Shown: positions 55,184 to 64,000, numbered from the stretch's first letter. The stretch is DNA of 64,000 nucleotides from Leptospira wolbachii serovar Codice str. CDC (GCF_000332515.2 NZ_AOGZ02000014.1:2471001-2535000); one strand, 5' to 3'. Program-made: numbers and translations. Notes: generated by a model from the sequence alone, not told the origin.

Positions 55184-57363
55184 TGGATTCTTGCCTCTCT
55201 CACATCAGGTCGAGTGCTCAACCGTCTCAGTGAATCTTTTTTTTCTATAACTTCGTTTTTGAGCCGTTCCCAAATCACAGAATCTGGATTTTCTCTCATC
55301 CTTGCTCCTATGATTGGTTCAACTTCTTTCCAATTTTCTTGGTTGATTAATAATCGAATACGAGCTAACTCTAGTTCGCTTGCTTGGTCAATTTGGTTGT
55401 TAGATCTATAGAATTTTTCCAAAGAACTCATTGTAAGAAGTGCATGATTCCAATCTCCCAAGGATTCGAACATAGGAATCAAAGAGTTCCAAGCAAACTC
55501 TTGAAATTCTGCATCCGAACTAAGATCTTCCAGGATGGGAATGTATTCTGCCTCAGGAGTTGTGAATTTCAAACTATTAAAGGCAATCCGCAACAAATCC
55601 GGTTTTGGTGGTTCGAATTTCCTAGCAACGGCAATGGCATCTAATGCTAGTTTGTTTTGCCCGATGTTATGGTAAAACCTTGCGTATTCCGCAAACGACT
55701 CATAATACAAATGTTTGATTTCTAAAGCGTCTTTTCGTAAATCACCAGATGAATATTTTAAAATGGAATCGAGTGCAGTAACAACTTCCAGGGTTGTAGC
55801 ATTGTCTAATTTCTCTGCAAAATACTTTAGTTTCCAATCTGCCGGAAGTGTTGGCGCAAATCCAATTTTTGATTCCATATAACTAGGATAGTAAATGTCG
55901 AAGTTCCAATAGGACTTTCTGTTTAAAAGTGACAGTGCATTGATGTGATGAAACTGATTGGATTTATTTCTAGTGGTTAAGATGAGGAATGGATGTTGTT
56001 CTTGGCTCAGTCTTTCTATATAAGAAATAATTTGTGATTGGTTGGAACTCAGTCCTAATACAATAGTTTTGCCTTTGATTTCCGAACGTTTTGGTAGAAA
56101 GGGATTGGATTCAAAAGGTAAAACGGATTTATAAAATATAAATTCCTCTTCGTTGAATGATATGTTTGTAATCGCAAAAGGAATGGGGTCGAAGATTTCT
56201 TTTTTTGAAAATGGAGAGTTGGTTCGTATTGTCGGTGGTGAAAAGAAAAGTAATACGATCAATGATGCGGCGGCCAACATCATTATCCTCGGCAGGCGTA
56301 CAATGTGTTTTTGCATTAAGTAAGGGTACATCAAAACCGGAACAAATAACAATGCAGAGACGGTCCGAATTCCCATCGGTAAATTCCAAAAATATAACAA
56401 AAAAGAAAGACCAAGATAAATACTGGTCTCTAATCCAATAAACATATACTCTTTGTAGGCAGTTTTATTGGGTTTAAAAAATCCAACGATGGAACCTGTG
56501 ATGATACAAAGGGCAATAAAGAAAGAACTCCAATAGGTTTGGTAAATAAAAAAGAAAAAAGCAAATAATAGAGCCACTCTTCCAATTAAGAATACTGCTT
56601 TGGTTTCTTTTTTTAATCCCCCAAGTAAGGACAAAACTCTACCAAAGATCACAGAAAATGATACAGAGAGGATCAGTGGTATTTTGGGTCCGGGTTGAAA
56701 GTATAAATGTAAAATACAATATGAGATGAGTAACGATAACGCAGATCTGTAAAATGGCGCAAATAACGGATGTTTACCGATTTTTGATCTTATTTTGTAG
56801 AACTTGCTGGAATAAGGACTTCGTTGTACAAAAGTACTAACGAGATATAAAGATAAAAATATATAAAGAACAGCTAACAAAACTTTCATGGAATAGTTTT
56901 GGTTGGGTTCAAATAAAGAATAAAACGTAAAAGCCGTAACACCGAGGGCAAAACTTAAAAAACGGAAGTCACGTAAAGACCCACCATAAATACCCACAGA
57001 AAATGCAGACAAAACCCCACTAAGTAAAACCAATTCAAAGGAAAAAATATAATCGATCAGAAACTCAGCAGAATTTGCCCGAAAAAACCAAAAGATCTGA
57101 ATGACAGCAGCAGCTAAAAGGGCGATCGCTAAACCGACAGGTAACGTTTGTTTGTATTTCCTGTAAATGAACCCAACTGCAAACGATACAACTAGAAGTA
57201 TCTGTAATACAGGATAAGCCGTATCTGTACGATCGATCAGAGCAAGTTCAGATCCGGCTACATAAAAAAATAGAGAGAGTACATAACCAATCGAAAGGCT
57301 AAGACTAAACTCGAGTGAGGGGAAGAGGCCGGTTTCCCAGAAACGTTTCCATTGAGAATCCAT
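55180..57363 (-). CDS. Large membrane protein with helical-repeat C-terminus
   Basis: 727 residues from the ATG at 57363; a TTG five codons upstream is less likely. About twelve hydrophobic segments fill residues 20-390; a cytoplasmic or periplasmic segment follows; and from about 540 to 720 there are helix pairs of TPR style (KLALDAIAVARKFEPPKPD; DWNHALLTMSSLEKFYR). No family recognised. It is translated together with the MotA-like gene, so it may be an anchor or partner in the ion-channel complex (inference). Confidence 0.6.
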   Translation of the reverse strand: MDSQWKRFWETGLFPSLEFSLSLSIGYVLSLFFYVAGSELALIDRTDTAYPVLQILLVVSFAVGFIYRKYKQTLPVGLAIALLAAAVIQIFWFFRANSAEFLIDYIFSFELVLLSGVLSAFSVGIYGGSLRDFRFLSFALGVTAFTFYSLFEPNQNYSMKVLLAVLYIFLSLYLVSTFVQRSPYSSKFYKIRSKIGKHPLFAPFYRSALSLLISYCILHLYFQPGPKIPLILSVSFSVIFGRVLSLLGGLKKETKAVFLIGRVALLFAFFFFIYQTYWSSFFIALCIITGSIVGFFKPNKTAYKEYMFIGLETSIYLGLSFLLYFWNLPMGIRTVSALLFVPVLMYPYLMQKHIVRLPRIMMLAAASLIVLLFFSPPTIRTNSPFSKKEIFDPIPFAITNISFNEEEFIFYKSVLPFESNPFLPKRSEIKGKTIVLGLSSNQSQIISYIERLSQEQHPFLILTTRNKSNQFHHINALSLLNRKSYWNFDIYYPSYMESKIGFAPTLPADWKLKYFAEKLDNATTLEVVTALDSILKYSSGDLRKDALEIKHLYYESFAEYARFYHNIGQNKLALDAIAVARKFEPPKPDLLRIAFNSLKFTTPEAEYIPILEDLSSDAEFQEFAWNSLIPMFESLGDWNHALLTMSSLEKFYRSNNQIDQASELELARIRLLINQENWKEVEPIIGARMRENPDSVIWERLKNEVIEKKDSLRRLSTRPDVREARIQ

Positions 57364-57445
57364 AGAATTAGCTACCAAAGATGTTTGATAGGCCTCATTC
57401 GCAAACTAAAGAAAATCTTATTTTATTTGGCAGTGCACAAAATGT

Positions 57446-59026
57446 TTGACCAAAACGACCTATGTGCCGATTTTGACTATAACTATGCTGACGTTTTTAT
57501 CTATATCCTTTTTGGTTCTTTACGGCTTTGACATTTTGGTTCTATTCTACTTCGGTTTGCACACTTACCTCATGGTTTTTTTGTATAGCAGATACAAACA
57601 AAACTGTGCGGAGGACGAAACAAAACTCCTTTCCTTGAAGGATAAAAACCTCCCGACTGTTACCGTTCAGCTGCCAATCTTCAATGAATTCTATGTTGTC
57701 GATCGTTTGATCGAGTCTGCATGTAACCTGGAATATCCGGCAAAAAAACTCCAAATCCAAGTTCTTGACGACTCCACTGATGAAACTGTGGAAAAGGTTG
57801 CGACTCTTGTTGCTCAGTACAAGAAAAAAGGAATCTGGATCGAACATGTTCACAGAACCAACCGTAAAGGTCACAAAGCCGGCGCTCTAGATGAAGGGAT
57901 GGCAAAAGCAAAAGGTGACTACATTGCTATTTTTGATGCGGATTTTACTCCTGACTCCGATTTTCTCCTTCGCACTATGGGATACTTCGAAGACGAATCC
58001 ATAGGAATGGTCCAAACACGTTGGGGCCATATCAACGAAACCTATAATATTTTGACCAAAGCTCAAAGTTTTGGAATCGATGGTCACTTTATGATCGAGC
58101 AGGTTGCAAGAAATGGAGCAAGCCTTTGGATGAACTTCAATGGTACTGCGGGAATTTGGAAACGCGCTTGTATTGAAGACGCTGGCGGTTGGGAACATGA
58201 TACCCTCACTGAAGACTTTGATCTTTCTTACCGTGCCGAGCTCAAAGGTTGGAAGTTTCGTTACATTAAAGACGTAGTTTGTAAGGCAGAAATTCCTGCG
58301 ACTATGAATGCCTATAAAGCACAACAGTTTCGTTGGTGCAAAGGTTCAATCCAAACGGCAGTCAAACTCATTCCTCGGATTTGGAAATCAAACGAATCTT
58401 GGAAAATTAAAGGGGAAGCAATTACCCACCTCATCAATTATTCTGTGCATCCACTTATGATCATCAATATCTTACTCACGGCTCCACTTCTCCTTATGGA
58501 ATTTTGGGCAGGGTTTAAGATGGATGACCTCCCTATGGAGATCCTTTTTGGGTCGGCCGCTGTGCTTTCCATCGGATCTATGGGACCTGTGATTTTCTAT
58601 GCCTACTCCCAAAGGGAAATCCATAAAAACTGGAAATCCAAATTGGTTTACCTTCCTATCCTTGTGATGATTGGAACAGGCATTGCTGTGATGAACACTT
58701 ACGCTTGGATGGAAGCTGTTTTTGGTATCCAGTCTGGTTTCAAACGCACCCCAAAACTCAGAATTGAGAAAGAAGGGGATAGTTTGCAGGACAAAATCAA
58801 ATACGTAGTCCCAGTAGATTACCGAGCTTTCCTCGAGTTTTTTATGGGTGCTTATTGTGTATTTTGTATCTACCTTTCCTTCATGGTTGGAAAACCATAC
58901 ATGATCGGTTTTATGGTTCTTTATTCTATCGGATTTTTCTATGTCTCTTATCTTTCTGTGGCGGAGTCGTTCTGGAAATTCAAACCAGCGACCAAGGCAG
59001 AAAAGGAACTTCGTGCCGTCGCTTAG
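57446..59026 (+). CDS. Family 2 glycosyltransferase
   Basis: 526 residues from TTG 57446; ATG 57485 is an alternative because no clear ribosome binding site marks either. An N-terminal helix is followed by the GT-A domain: VQLPIFNEFYVVDRL, DDSTDETVEKV, FDADFTPDSD (D-x-D), TEDFDLSYRAELKGW and the Q-x-x-R-W motif in AQQFRWCKGS. Three to four more helices end it. These are processive-type features as in cellulose-synthase/ceramide-glucosyltransferase relatives. It makes a polysaccharide or glycolipid at the inner membrane; the sugar is unknown. Confidence 0.88.
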   Translation: MTKTTYVPILTITMLTFLSISFLVLYGFDILVLFYFGLHTYLMVFLYSRYKQNCAEDETKLLSLKDKNLPTVTVQLPIFNEFYVVDRLIESACNLEYPAKKLQIQVLDDSTDETVEKVATLVAQYKKKGIWIEHVHRTNRKGHKAGALDEGMAKAKGDYIAIFDADFTPDSDFLLRTMGYFEDESIGMVQTRWGHINETYNILTKAQSFGIDGHFMIEQVARNGASLWMNFNGTAGIWKRACIEDAGGWEHDTLTEDFDLSYRAELKGWKFRYIKDVVCKAEIPATMNAYKAQQFRWCKGSIQTAVKLIPRIWKSNESWKIKGEAITHLINYSVHPLMIINILLTAPLLLMEFWAGFKMDDLPMEILFGSAAVLSIGSMGPVIFYAYSQREIHKNWKSKLVYLPILVMIGTGIAVMNTYAWMEAVFGIQSGFKRTPKLRIEKEGDSLQDKIKYVVPVDYRAFLEFFMGAYCVFCIYLSFMVGKPYMIGFMVLYSIGFFYVSYLSVAESFWKFKPATKAEKELRAVA

Positions 59027-59103
59027 GAAGAGCGATGGTACTTACTTGACGAAACCTTTCCTTCCAAAAAGCTGTAAATTCAACCTAGGTCCAGGGGTCA
59101 TCC

Positions 59104-59382
59104 ATGAGTGAAAAAGTCTACTGCGCGAACTGTTTGCATTGTGTTGTGGTTCGCCAATACGAATCGGAGCAAGATAAATACATTCTTCGAGTAAAATGTA
59201 ATAAGAAGAAATGGTCTAAACGTTCCGGTGAAGAAAAACTTTATAAATACTTTACAGTGGCTCGCCGTATGCAAACCAACTGCGAGTATTATGAAGAAAT
59301 GGGAGAGATTCTACCTTATATCAAGAACTTGAAAAAAGAACTCCCAATCAAAGACGAAATCTACATGGTGAAAGCCGTCTAA
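59104..59382 (+). CDS. Small Cys-rich protein, zinc-ribbon-like
   Basis: 92 residues. CANCLHC at the start and VKCNKKKW then TNCEYY give four spaced Cys sites for a zinc ribbon, with a basic middle. The C-terminal half is helical and acidic. AGGGG lies six bases before the ATG. No named family. It stands 12 bases before the RnfC-like gene, so it may belong with the redox unit (inference). Confidence 0.65.
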   Translation: MSEKVYCANCLHCVVVRQYESEQDKYILRVKCNKKKWSKRSGEEKLYKYFTVARRMQTNCEYYEEMGEILPYIKNLKKELPIKDEIYMVKAV

Positions 59383-59394
59383 ATTATTACCGGC

Positions 59395-60552
59395 GTGTTG
59401 TTTCCCAGGTTACCTCGCGCCTTCGCTCGCAAATTTCATAAAACTGAAAACAAAAAAGAACGGACGATTCAGGGTCAATTCCTGATCCCCGTTCCTGCGG
59501 GCAGCGTTCTCTCTGATTCCTATCCCACACGAGTTACCCATGGTCAAGTTATGCTTGCGCATAACGGGAAAAAGGTGCTTGCTCCTGTTAATGGAGTAGC
59601 AAGTCTTACCGCAGACCAAAAATACTTTCAAATCAAACAAGATGGGTCTTGGTCTACAACTTCTCCTTACCATTTTCGTCAGTATGATTTCCCTACACTT
59701 TTAGAATCTTTTGACGAAGGTGCTTTGTATTCTTTGGATTTGATGGAAACTCCTCTTAAGGATTACTTTCAAAAATTTAAAAAAGATTCTTCTTTTAAAA
59801 TTGTTTTATCTCCCTTTTGCAGATACCAACATCTCAATTTTGAAGAAATGATCCTTCGTGATATGAAGGATGCTTATCTATCATTCATTGATCTTCTGAA
59901 ATCGATATTTCCGAAGGCAGAAGTATCAAACTTTTTTGAAGTTTCGTCTTTGGATTTTAAACATCCCAATGGAATTCCTGAATTTTTTCTGCATAAACAA
60001 TTCCATGAGCCTGTTGATAAGACTAGAAAATCATTAATCCAACATGAAGTTCTATTTTTGGGTGCAGAAACCATATTCCATATTTTACGGAAGTTATACT
60101 ATAACGAACCTTTTACGAAAAGACATTTAGCAGTGTTTTTAGTCGATCGTAAGGGAAGGATGGACTTAGAGCCTCGTCAGTTCTTTTTAACGAACGGGCA
60201 AGCTTTGGCTTTCATTCCTGCAAACTTAGACAAACGATACAAAATTGCTTCCTTTGAAACTGTGTTTGAAGAAGTAGAACCATTGGATGTCGGCTCTCTT
60301 GGTTACTTCAATATTTACGAACATTACTCCATCACTTTATACGAAAAACTTCCTGCAGCGAGAAAAGAATTTAGCTGTATTGATTGTATGGAGTGTAATA
60401 ACTACTGTCCAACCCATGCAAATCCTGTTCAACTCATCAAAGGGAAAGTAGAAGAGTTTGAAAAGAATCAATGTATTTCTTGTGGAATTTGTACGGTGTA
60501 TTGCCCGTCTGGCATTGATATTCGGAAACGAATCGAAGGAGTTATTGTTTAA
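59395..60552 (+). CDS. RnfC-like protein with two 4Fe-4S motifs
   Basis: 385 residues from a GTG. A C-terminal ferredoxin part has CIDCMECNNYCPTHANP and CISCGICTVYCPSGIDI, the paired C-x-x-C-x-x-C-x-x-x-C-P motifs. The N-terminal two thirds start with a lipoyl/barrel-like region (VPAGSVLSDSYPTRVTHGQVM, NGKKVLAPVNGVAS) like RnfC and NqrA; the NADH/FMN-binding glycine loop is not clearly seen. It would pass electrons at a membrane-bound redox complex. No RnfABDEG or NqrBCDEF genes are in the window, only one membrane protein beside it. Confidence 0.7.
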   Translation: MLFPRLPRAFARKFHKTENKKERTIQGQFLIPVPAGSVLSDSYPTRVTHGQVMLAHNGKKVLAPVNGVASLTADQKYFQIKQDGSWSTTSPYHFRQYDFPTLLESFDEGALYSLDLMETPLKDYFQKFKKDSSFKIVLSPFCRYQHLNFEEMILRDMKDAYLSFIDLLKSIFPKAEVSNFFEVSSLDFKHPNGIPEFFLHKQFHEPVDKTRKSLIQHEVLFLGAETIFHILRKLYYNEPFTKRHLAVFLVDRKGRMDLEPRQFFLTNGQALAFIPANLDKRYKIASFETVFEEVEPLDVGSLGYFNIYEHYSITLYEKLPAARKEFSCIDCMECNNYCPTHANPVQLIKGKVEEFEKNQCISCGICTVYCPSGIDIRKRIEGVIV

Positions 60553-60565
60553 CAATCATTAAATC

Positions 60566-61456
60566 ATGTTAAAGAACCTTTATATTCTATCTGAAAATAG
60601 TTGGGGAGTAAAATCATCGGAGATCTTTGCCGATTTCTTTTATTTTCTAACCCTTATGGGTTTTCTTGGATACTCTTTGGCTCATGTTTTGCCAATCCCC
60701 ATTTTGCCAATTGTTATTGGATCAATACTCACACTTATATATTTAGGTTTTTGTATTCGTGCGAATCAGTCGCCGTATTGGTTGGGACTGCTTTCACAAT
60801 TACTGATCATCTTTTTGATTTTACCAACAACTTGGTTGCATCCGATTTTGTTACCGATAGCATTATTTTTTGCCATGGTAGTTCATTATCTCCTCGGCCA
60901 ACAGTATTCTTTACGGGTTCCTATTTTTAGTTTGGTTCTCCTCTTTGTTTTGATTTGGGACAGCGTTTTCTCCTTACTTGGATATTCTTTTCGAATTCCT
61001 GTGGAGCTAGTTTCTTGGACAGGGATTTCTTTTGAGTCCTCTCTTTTGCCTTTGACATTGCCTTGGTTTTCCAATCTTCCTTTGAATGGCCTTACGTTTT
61101 TATCTTTCGCTGATAGTTTAGGCATTTATGTTTTAGTGGGAATTGCCTGGGTTTCTTTTCGACGAACAATTCTACTTGGGTTTTTCTTAGGATGGCTTCT
61201 TTTATTTTCTTTTTGGGGGATTGGTTCGGGTCAGTTAAGTTTTAACTGGATTCTTTCCTATTCAGCCCTTGCTTTCTTTTTGCACCTGAGTCCGGGACGT
61301 AATTTTTACGGATCGTATTATGTTTCTCTACTTAGTTTTGTCATTTTACTTCCCATCGCCTTTTTTGTGGGTAAAATGGGGATAAGCGCCGGTTTGGTAA
61401 TGGCTGTTTTTTTTCTTTTAGAAGGCCTCTTCGTCAGGGTTTTTCTTGGAAAATAA
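60566..61456 (+). CDS. Multi-helix membrane protein beside the RnfC-like gene
   Basis: 296 residues, about nine to ten membrane helices, almost no soluble loops. RnfD/NqrB proteins have a conserved Thr that binds FMN (S-x-A-T region); I do not see it here, so equating it with RnfD is not justified. It starts 14 bases after the RnfC-like stop. It could be the membrane anchor for that protein (inference). Confidence 0.5.
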   Translation: MLKNLYILSENSWGVKSSEIFADFFYFLTLMGFLGYSLAHVLPIPILPIVIGSILTLIYLGFCIRANQSPYWLGLLSQLLIIFLILPTTWLHPILLPIALFFAMVVHYLLGQQYSLRVPIFSLVLLFVLIWDSVFSLLGYSFRIPVELVSWTGISFESSLLPLTLPWFSNLPLNGLTFLSFADSLGIYVLVGIAWVSFRRTILLGFFLGWLLLFSFWGIGSGQLSFNWILSYSALAFFLHLSPGRNFYGSYYVSLLSFVILLPIAFFVGKMGISAGLVMAVFFLLEGLFVRVFLGK

Positions 61457-61491
61457 GTCGATCTTGAAAAGGTGGGAGTAAGTTATACCAT

Positions 61492-61953
61492 ATGAATCAA
61501 CTTCTGGAGATTCTAGACCCTAAAAATATCATTTTCGATTTTAAAGCATCTACGAAAGAAGATGCCATTCGAAAAATGATCTCTCATATGGTCGCCACAC
61601 AATCGTTAGATCCAAGTCATGAAGAGGAGACAGTTTCTTCTTTGATGAATAGAGAAAAATCCATGTCGACAGGCATTGGAAGTGGAGTTGCCATTCCGCA
61701 TTGTTCTGTTCATTATGTGAATGAGTTGAAATGTGCTATGGCTATTGCACCGCAAGGAATCGACTTTGATGCACTTGATCATGGTTTAGTTCAAATTTTT
61801 ATCATGCTTATTGTTCCTAAAAATAAATTTCAGGATCATATCAAAACACTAGCATTGATTGCCAAAACTCTCAACATCCCTGAAGAAAGAGAAAAACTCA
61901 TCAAAGCCAAAAATTTCGAAGAAATCCAAAAGGCATTCCTTTCGAAAAGTTAA
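61492..61953 (+). CDS. PTS IIA/nitrogen-regulatory (PtsN-like) protein
   Basis: 153 residues. The fold starts with LLEILDPKNIIFDFKAST, the phosphorylated His lies in GVAIPHCSVHYVNE, and VPKNKFQDHIKTLALIA closes it. PtsN takes phosphate from NPr/EI-Ntr and regulates other proteins rather than sugar uptake. GGGAG sits 11 bases upstream. It is followed five bases later by the peptide-type permease genes, a link that hints at phosphate-dependent control of transport (inference). Confidence 0.85.
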   Translation: MNQLLEILDPKNIIFDFKASTKEDAIRKMISHMVATQSLDPSHEEETVSSLMNREKSMSTGIGSGVAIPHCSVHYVNELKCAMAIAPQGIDFDALDHGLVQIFIMLIVPKNKFQDHIKTLALIAKTLNIPEEREKLIKAKNFEEIQKAFLSKS

Positions 61954-61957
61954 TCCA

Positions 61958-62836
61958 GTGAAGTCGGAAATCTTCCGTTTTCTGTATTTCCTTCTACTGT
62001 TATCTTGTATCAGTAGTTTTGTTTCAGAGTTCCACACAAAAGATAAATCCTATTTGTATGCTGATGCGGGAATGATGGAAATGCAAAGCCAGGAAAAAAG
62101 TTTTTTATCTTCCTATGTCCAGTTTTGGAAATCTTTGATTTTGGAATCAGGAGGAAAAACGGAGAATGGGGAGACTGTATACGCCCATATTGGAACTCGT
62201 TTTTTTTCAACTTTGCACTTAGCAATCTTTAGTATCTTATTTGGTTCTTTCCTTGCTTTTGGACTTTCTCTTGCAGCAACATACTTCCGATCTAGATTAT
62301 TATATGATATTGTTTCTTTTGGTTCTAATCTGATTCTATCCACTCCCGTATTCATCGTCGCCATACTATTGTTACTTGTGTTTTTTTATCGATTGGAATG
62401 GTTTCCTCCCGGTGGGTATGAATCAGGAAATACATACTATGTAGTTTTACCGGGAATTGCGTTGGGTTCTCGTATCTATGCACGTATGTCTTTATATCTG
62501 TTACCAGAAATTCGTAAAGAGGCTGATTCTAAATATGTGCAGTTATTACAAACAAGGTCTTATCCTTGGAGTCATATTGTCGGAAAAGAAATTTTTTTAA
62601 AAGTCCTGCCGATTGCACTCATCCTTTTAATTTTAGATTTTGGGTCTTTGCTGTCAGGAGCAATGGTTGTAGAAGAGATTTTCTTTTTTCCAGGAATTGG
62701 GAAGTCTTTATATTTTTCCATTAAATCAATGGATACAAAGTTACTAGCAACACTCCTCATGTATTCAGGAATTTTGTTTTATGTTTTGAATCGTCTTGGA
62801 TTTTATCTACAACGATTTTTTTCCGGTGGGGTATGA
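61958..62836 (+). CDS. DppB-type ABC transporter permease
   Basis: 292 residues from the GTG at 61958, which lies just after the ptsN stop; an upstream in-frame ATG (61859) is inside ptsN. Six membrane helices; the EAA-loop-like region with GSRIYARMSLYLLPEIRKEA and LQTRSYPWSHIVGKE, and then LLSGAMVVEEIFFFPGIGKSL, are standard for the oligopeptide/nickel permease family. It forms half of the membrane channel with the next gene, four bases overlapping. Confidence 0.85.
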   Translation: MKSEIFRFLYFLLLLSCISSFVSEFHTKDKSYLYADAGMMEMQSQEKSFLSSYVQFWKSLILESGGKTENGETVYAHIGTRFFSTLHLAIFSILFGSFLAFGLSLAATYFRSRLLYDIVSFGSNLILSTPVFIVAILLLLVFFYRLEWFPPGGYESGNTYYVVLPGIALGSRIYARMSLYLLPEIRKEADSKYVQLLQTRSYPWSHIVGKEIFLKVLPIALILLILDFGSLLSGAMVVEEIFFFPGIGKSLYFSIKSMDTKLLATLLMYSGILFYVLNRLGFYLQRFFSGGV

Positions 62837-63615
62837 AAGTGATTTCGGTCCATACCTTAGTGCAGTTTTTCTTTTTTGGATTGGTCCTTTCGGGTGCGAT
62901 TGTTTTATCGGCACCTACAAATGTAGATCTAACCAATAACAATTTGCCCATTTTGTCCCCTGGCTTTTTTGCAGGAACGGACCGTTTGGGTCGAGACAAC
63001 TTAGCCTTGTTTTGTTATGGATCTTTATCTACCATTCTCCTTGTAGTGCCTGCTCGTATTTTGACTATCTTTGTATCTTTTATTCTGTCTGCTTTTTCTC
63101 TCTTCTTTCCTAAAAGATCAGATTTTATTCTTTCAGGAATCGTATCTGTATCCCTCGCCATCCCTTCTTTATTGTCTGCTCTTGTTGTGATGAGTTTATT
63201 ACCGAGTAGCCCCTTTGCCATTTTTATTGCTATCCTAGTCTCCGATTGGGCATTGTCGTATGAAACACTCACAGCAAAGATTCGTGAAATCAAACAAAGT
63301 TCTTATTTGTCAGCTTCCCTATGTATGGGTGCCAAACCGTACCAACTCATCCTTTTGCATTATCTACCAGCCCTCCGCAATATTTTCGGTTTTTTATTTT
63401 TTTCCGGATTACCTGGTGTAGTTATGACTACTGCCTTGTTTTCTTACTTAGGAATCCAAACATCACTTGGAGATACAGGTCCTGGACTTGGAGAACAGAT
63501 CTCATTTTCTAAAGATTATTTTGATAAGACACCTGTTTCCGTTTTGCTTCCGATAGTTGCCATTTTAACTTTGGTGTATTCTTTGGGATCTAACCAGAAA
63601 AAGAATGAAACATAA
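62833..63615 (+). CDS. DppC-type ABC transporter permease
   Basis: 260 residues. GTDRLGRDN near residue 48 is the DppC/OppC motif, and six membrane helices follow, with ASLCMGAKPYQLILLHYLPA as the EAA-loop. It completes the DppB-DppC pair; ATP-binding and solute-binding genes are not within the window, and a partial exported protein gene begins 11 bases inside its end. Confidence 0.85.
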   Translation: MKVISVHTLVQFFFFGLVLSGAIVLSAPTNVDLTNNNLPILSPGFFAGTDRLGRDNLALFCYGSLSTILLVVPARILTIFVSFILSAFSLFFPKRSDFILSGIVSVSLAIPSLLSALVVMSLLPSSPFAIFIAILVSDWALSYETLTAKIREIKQSSYLSASLCMGAKPYQLILLHYLPALRNIFGFLFFSGLPGVVMTTALFSYLGIQTSLGDTGPGLGEQISFSKDYFDKTPVSVLLPIVAILTLVYSLGSNQKKNET

Positions 63616-64000
63616 AATTTCAGCATTATTCATCATCTTCGGACTTCTATGTAATGTATTGCCGTTGTACTCGATTGATGATTATTATAATTTCCCAAAC
63701 CAAAGTTACAAAGGGAGCGTTACTTATGAATCCTCGCGTAATTTATGTTTGTTCTCGTTCGTTGCAGTCTCTCCAGACCCCACAAAAGAATATTTAGTCA
63801 AGGGAATTCCTTCCGTTTTACTTTCTGAACTTCGTAATTTAGAATACACCTATGTAGAATATCCTAAGGCAAATGTAGTTTATCATTCCTTTGGGGAAAC
63901 ACCTGTTATGACTCTGCAAGAGAAGATAGATGCAGAATCTCCCAATGTAAAAAGGAAAAAGAAAGAGATTAATGATGAGAAAGATTTACAAGACTTGCGA
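63605..64000 (+). CDS. Exported protein, 3' end outside window
   Basis: At least 132 residues. A signal peptide (MKHKISALFIIFGLLCNVLPLYS) leads into FSFVAVSPDPTKEYLVKGIP and PSVLLSELRNLEYTYVEYPK, a pattern of periplasmic proteins in which a domain of the CsgG/TolB N-terminal kind often appears, but I cannot be certain. It overlaps the DppC gene by 11 bases. It is not a typical solute-binding protein. Confidence 0.6.
   Translation, partial: MKHKISALFIIFGLLCNVLPLYSIDDYYNFPNQSYKGSVTYESSRNLCLFSFVAVSPDPTKEYLVKGIPSVLLSELRNLEYTYVEYPKANVVYHSFGETPVMTLQEKIDAESPNVKRKKKEINDEKDLQDLR

Noticed and set aside
55602..55625. GGTTCGAATTTC as a tRNA T-loop
   Set aside because: No acceptor, D-arm or anticodon stem can be built around it and it lies inside the 727-residue membrane protein gene.
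60566..61456. RnfD or NqrB
   Set aside because: The Thr-FMN site motif is not seen and only the helix count and position fit.

Overview
The window looks like part of a spirochaete chromosome, most likely Leptospira and probably an environmental (saprophyte-type) lineage. This is an inference from content; no database search was possible. The pointers are a moderately AT-rich genome; many exported proteins with short lipoboxes ending in Cys; a porin-2-like barrel; flagellum-associated families (MAF/DUF115 and MotA); a large regulatory-like lipoprotein with a C-terminal YfaP-like domain; and small conserved proteins without known function. No rRNA, tRNA, CRISPR array, prophage or intact insertion sequence was seen.

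Region by region. 1-5.4 kb: the 3' part of a large minus-strand HEXXH lipoprotein whose signal peptide is interrupted by a TGA, two small membrane proteins and a double-GAF protein. 5.4-7.2 kb: two decayed gene fragments beside a GC-richer ArsR-SRPBCC pair with a palindromic operator over the start codon, then a DUF4180 protein. 7.4-14.9 kb: a metal-efflux block (small exported protein, TolC/CzcC-type channel, CzcA-type RND pump, Zn/Cd-type P1B ATPase, ICMT-like methyltransferase) with no membrane-fusion-protein gene. 15-18 kb: SDR, lipoprotein hydrolase and acyl-CoA dehydrogenase with a clear terminator. 18.3-20.5 kb: three lipoprotein genes (YHYH, MORN-like, SCO). 20.5-24.6 kb: a GC-rich structured intergenic element, a multi-PAS protein, a membrane protein and an OYE-type oxidoreductase. 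24.6-26.9 kb: an arsenic operon (arsR, arsC, DUF6428-like, acr3) behind a perfect 24-bp palindrome. 27-30 kb: DUF445, epimerase and an exported protein. 30.2-34 kb: a giant lipoprotein gene broken by one frameshift.

34-38.5 kb: an orphan ABC ATPase, an ATPase-like/HDOD fusion, and a MAF/DUF115 protein with no canonical start codon downstream of a protein with a very acidic tail. 38.6-42.6 kb: a thioredoxin-like lipoprotein, a class I glutamine amidotransferase and secA. 42.8-45.7 kb: a cobalamin riboswitch on the minus strand heading two surface lipoproteins, with a di-heme peroxidase just upstream. 45.8-50.6 kb: a chemoreceptor, two lipoproteins and a porin. 50.7-53.2 kb: rnhA, lipoprotein, Fur-family regulator, CCA transferase. 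53.4-57.4 kb: an rRNA-methyltransferase-like protein, and a MotA-like protein coupled to a large membrane/helical-repeat protein. 57.4-64 kb: a GT2 glycosyltransferase, a Cys-rich small protein, an RnfC-like protein with its neighbouring membrane protein, a PtsN-like protein, two DppB/DppC-type permeases and a truncated exported protein.

The clearest functional units are the two metal/metalloid resistance blocks (RND/P1B and ars), the B12-riboswitch lipoprotein unit, and the 59-64 kb redox/transport run. Several genes look damaged: an early TGA, a homopolymer frameshift and two relics. These could be real decay or sequencing error.
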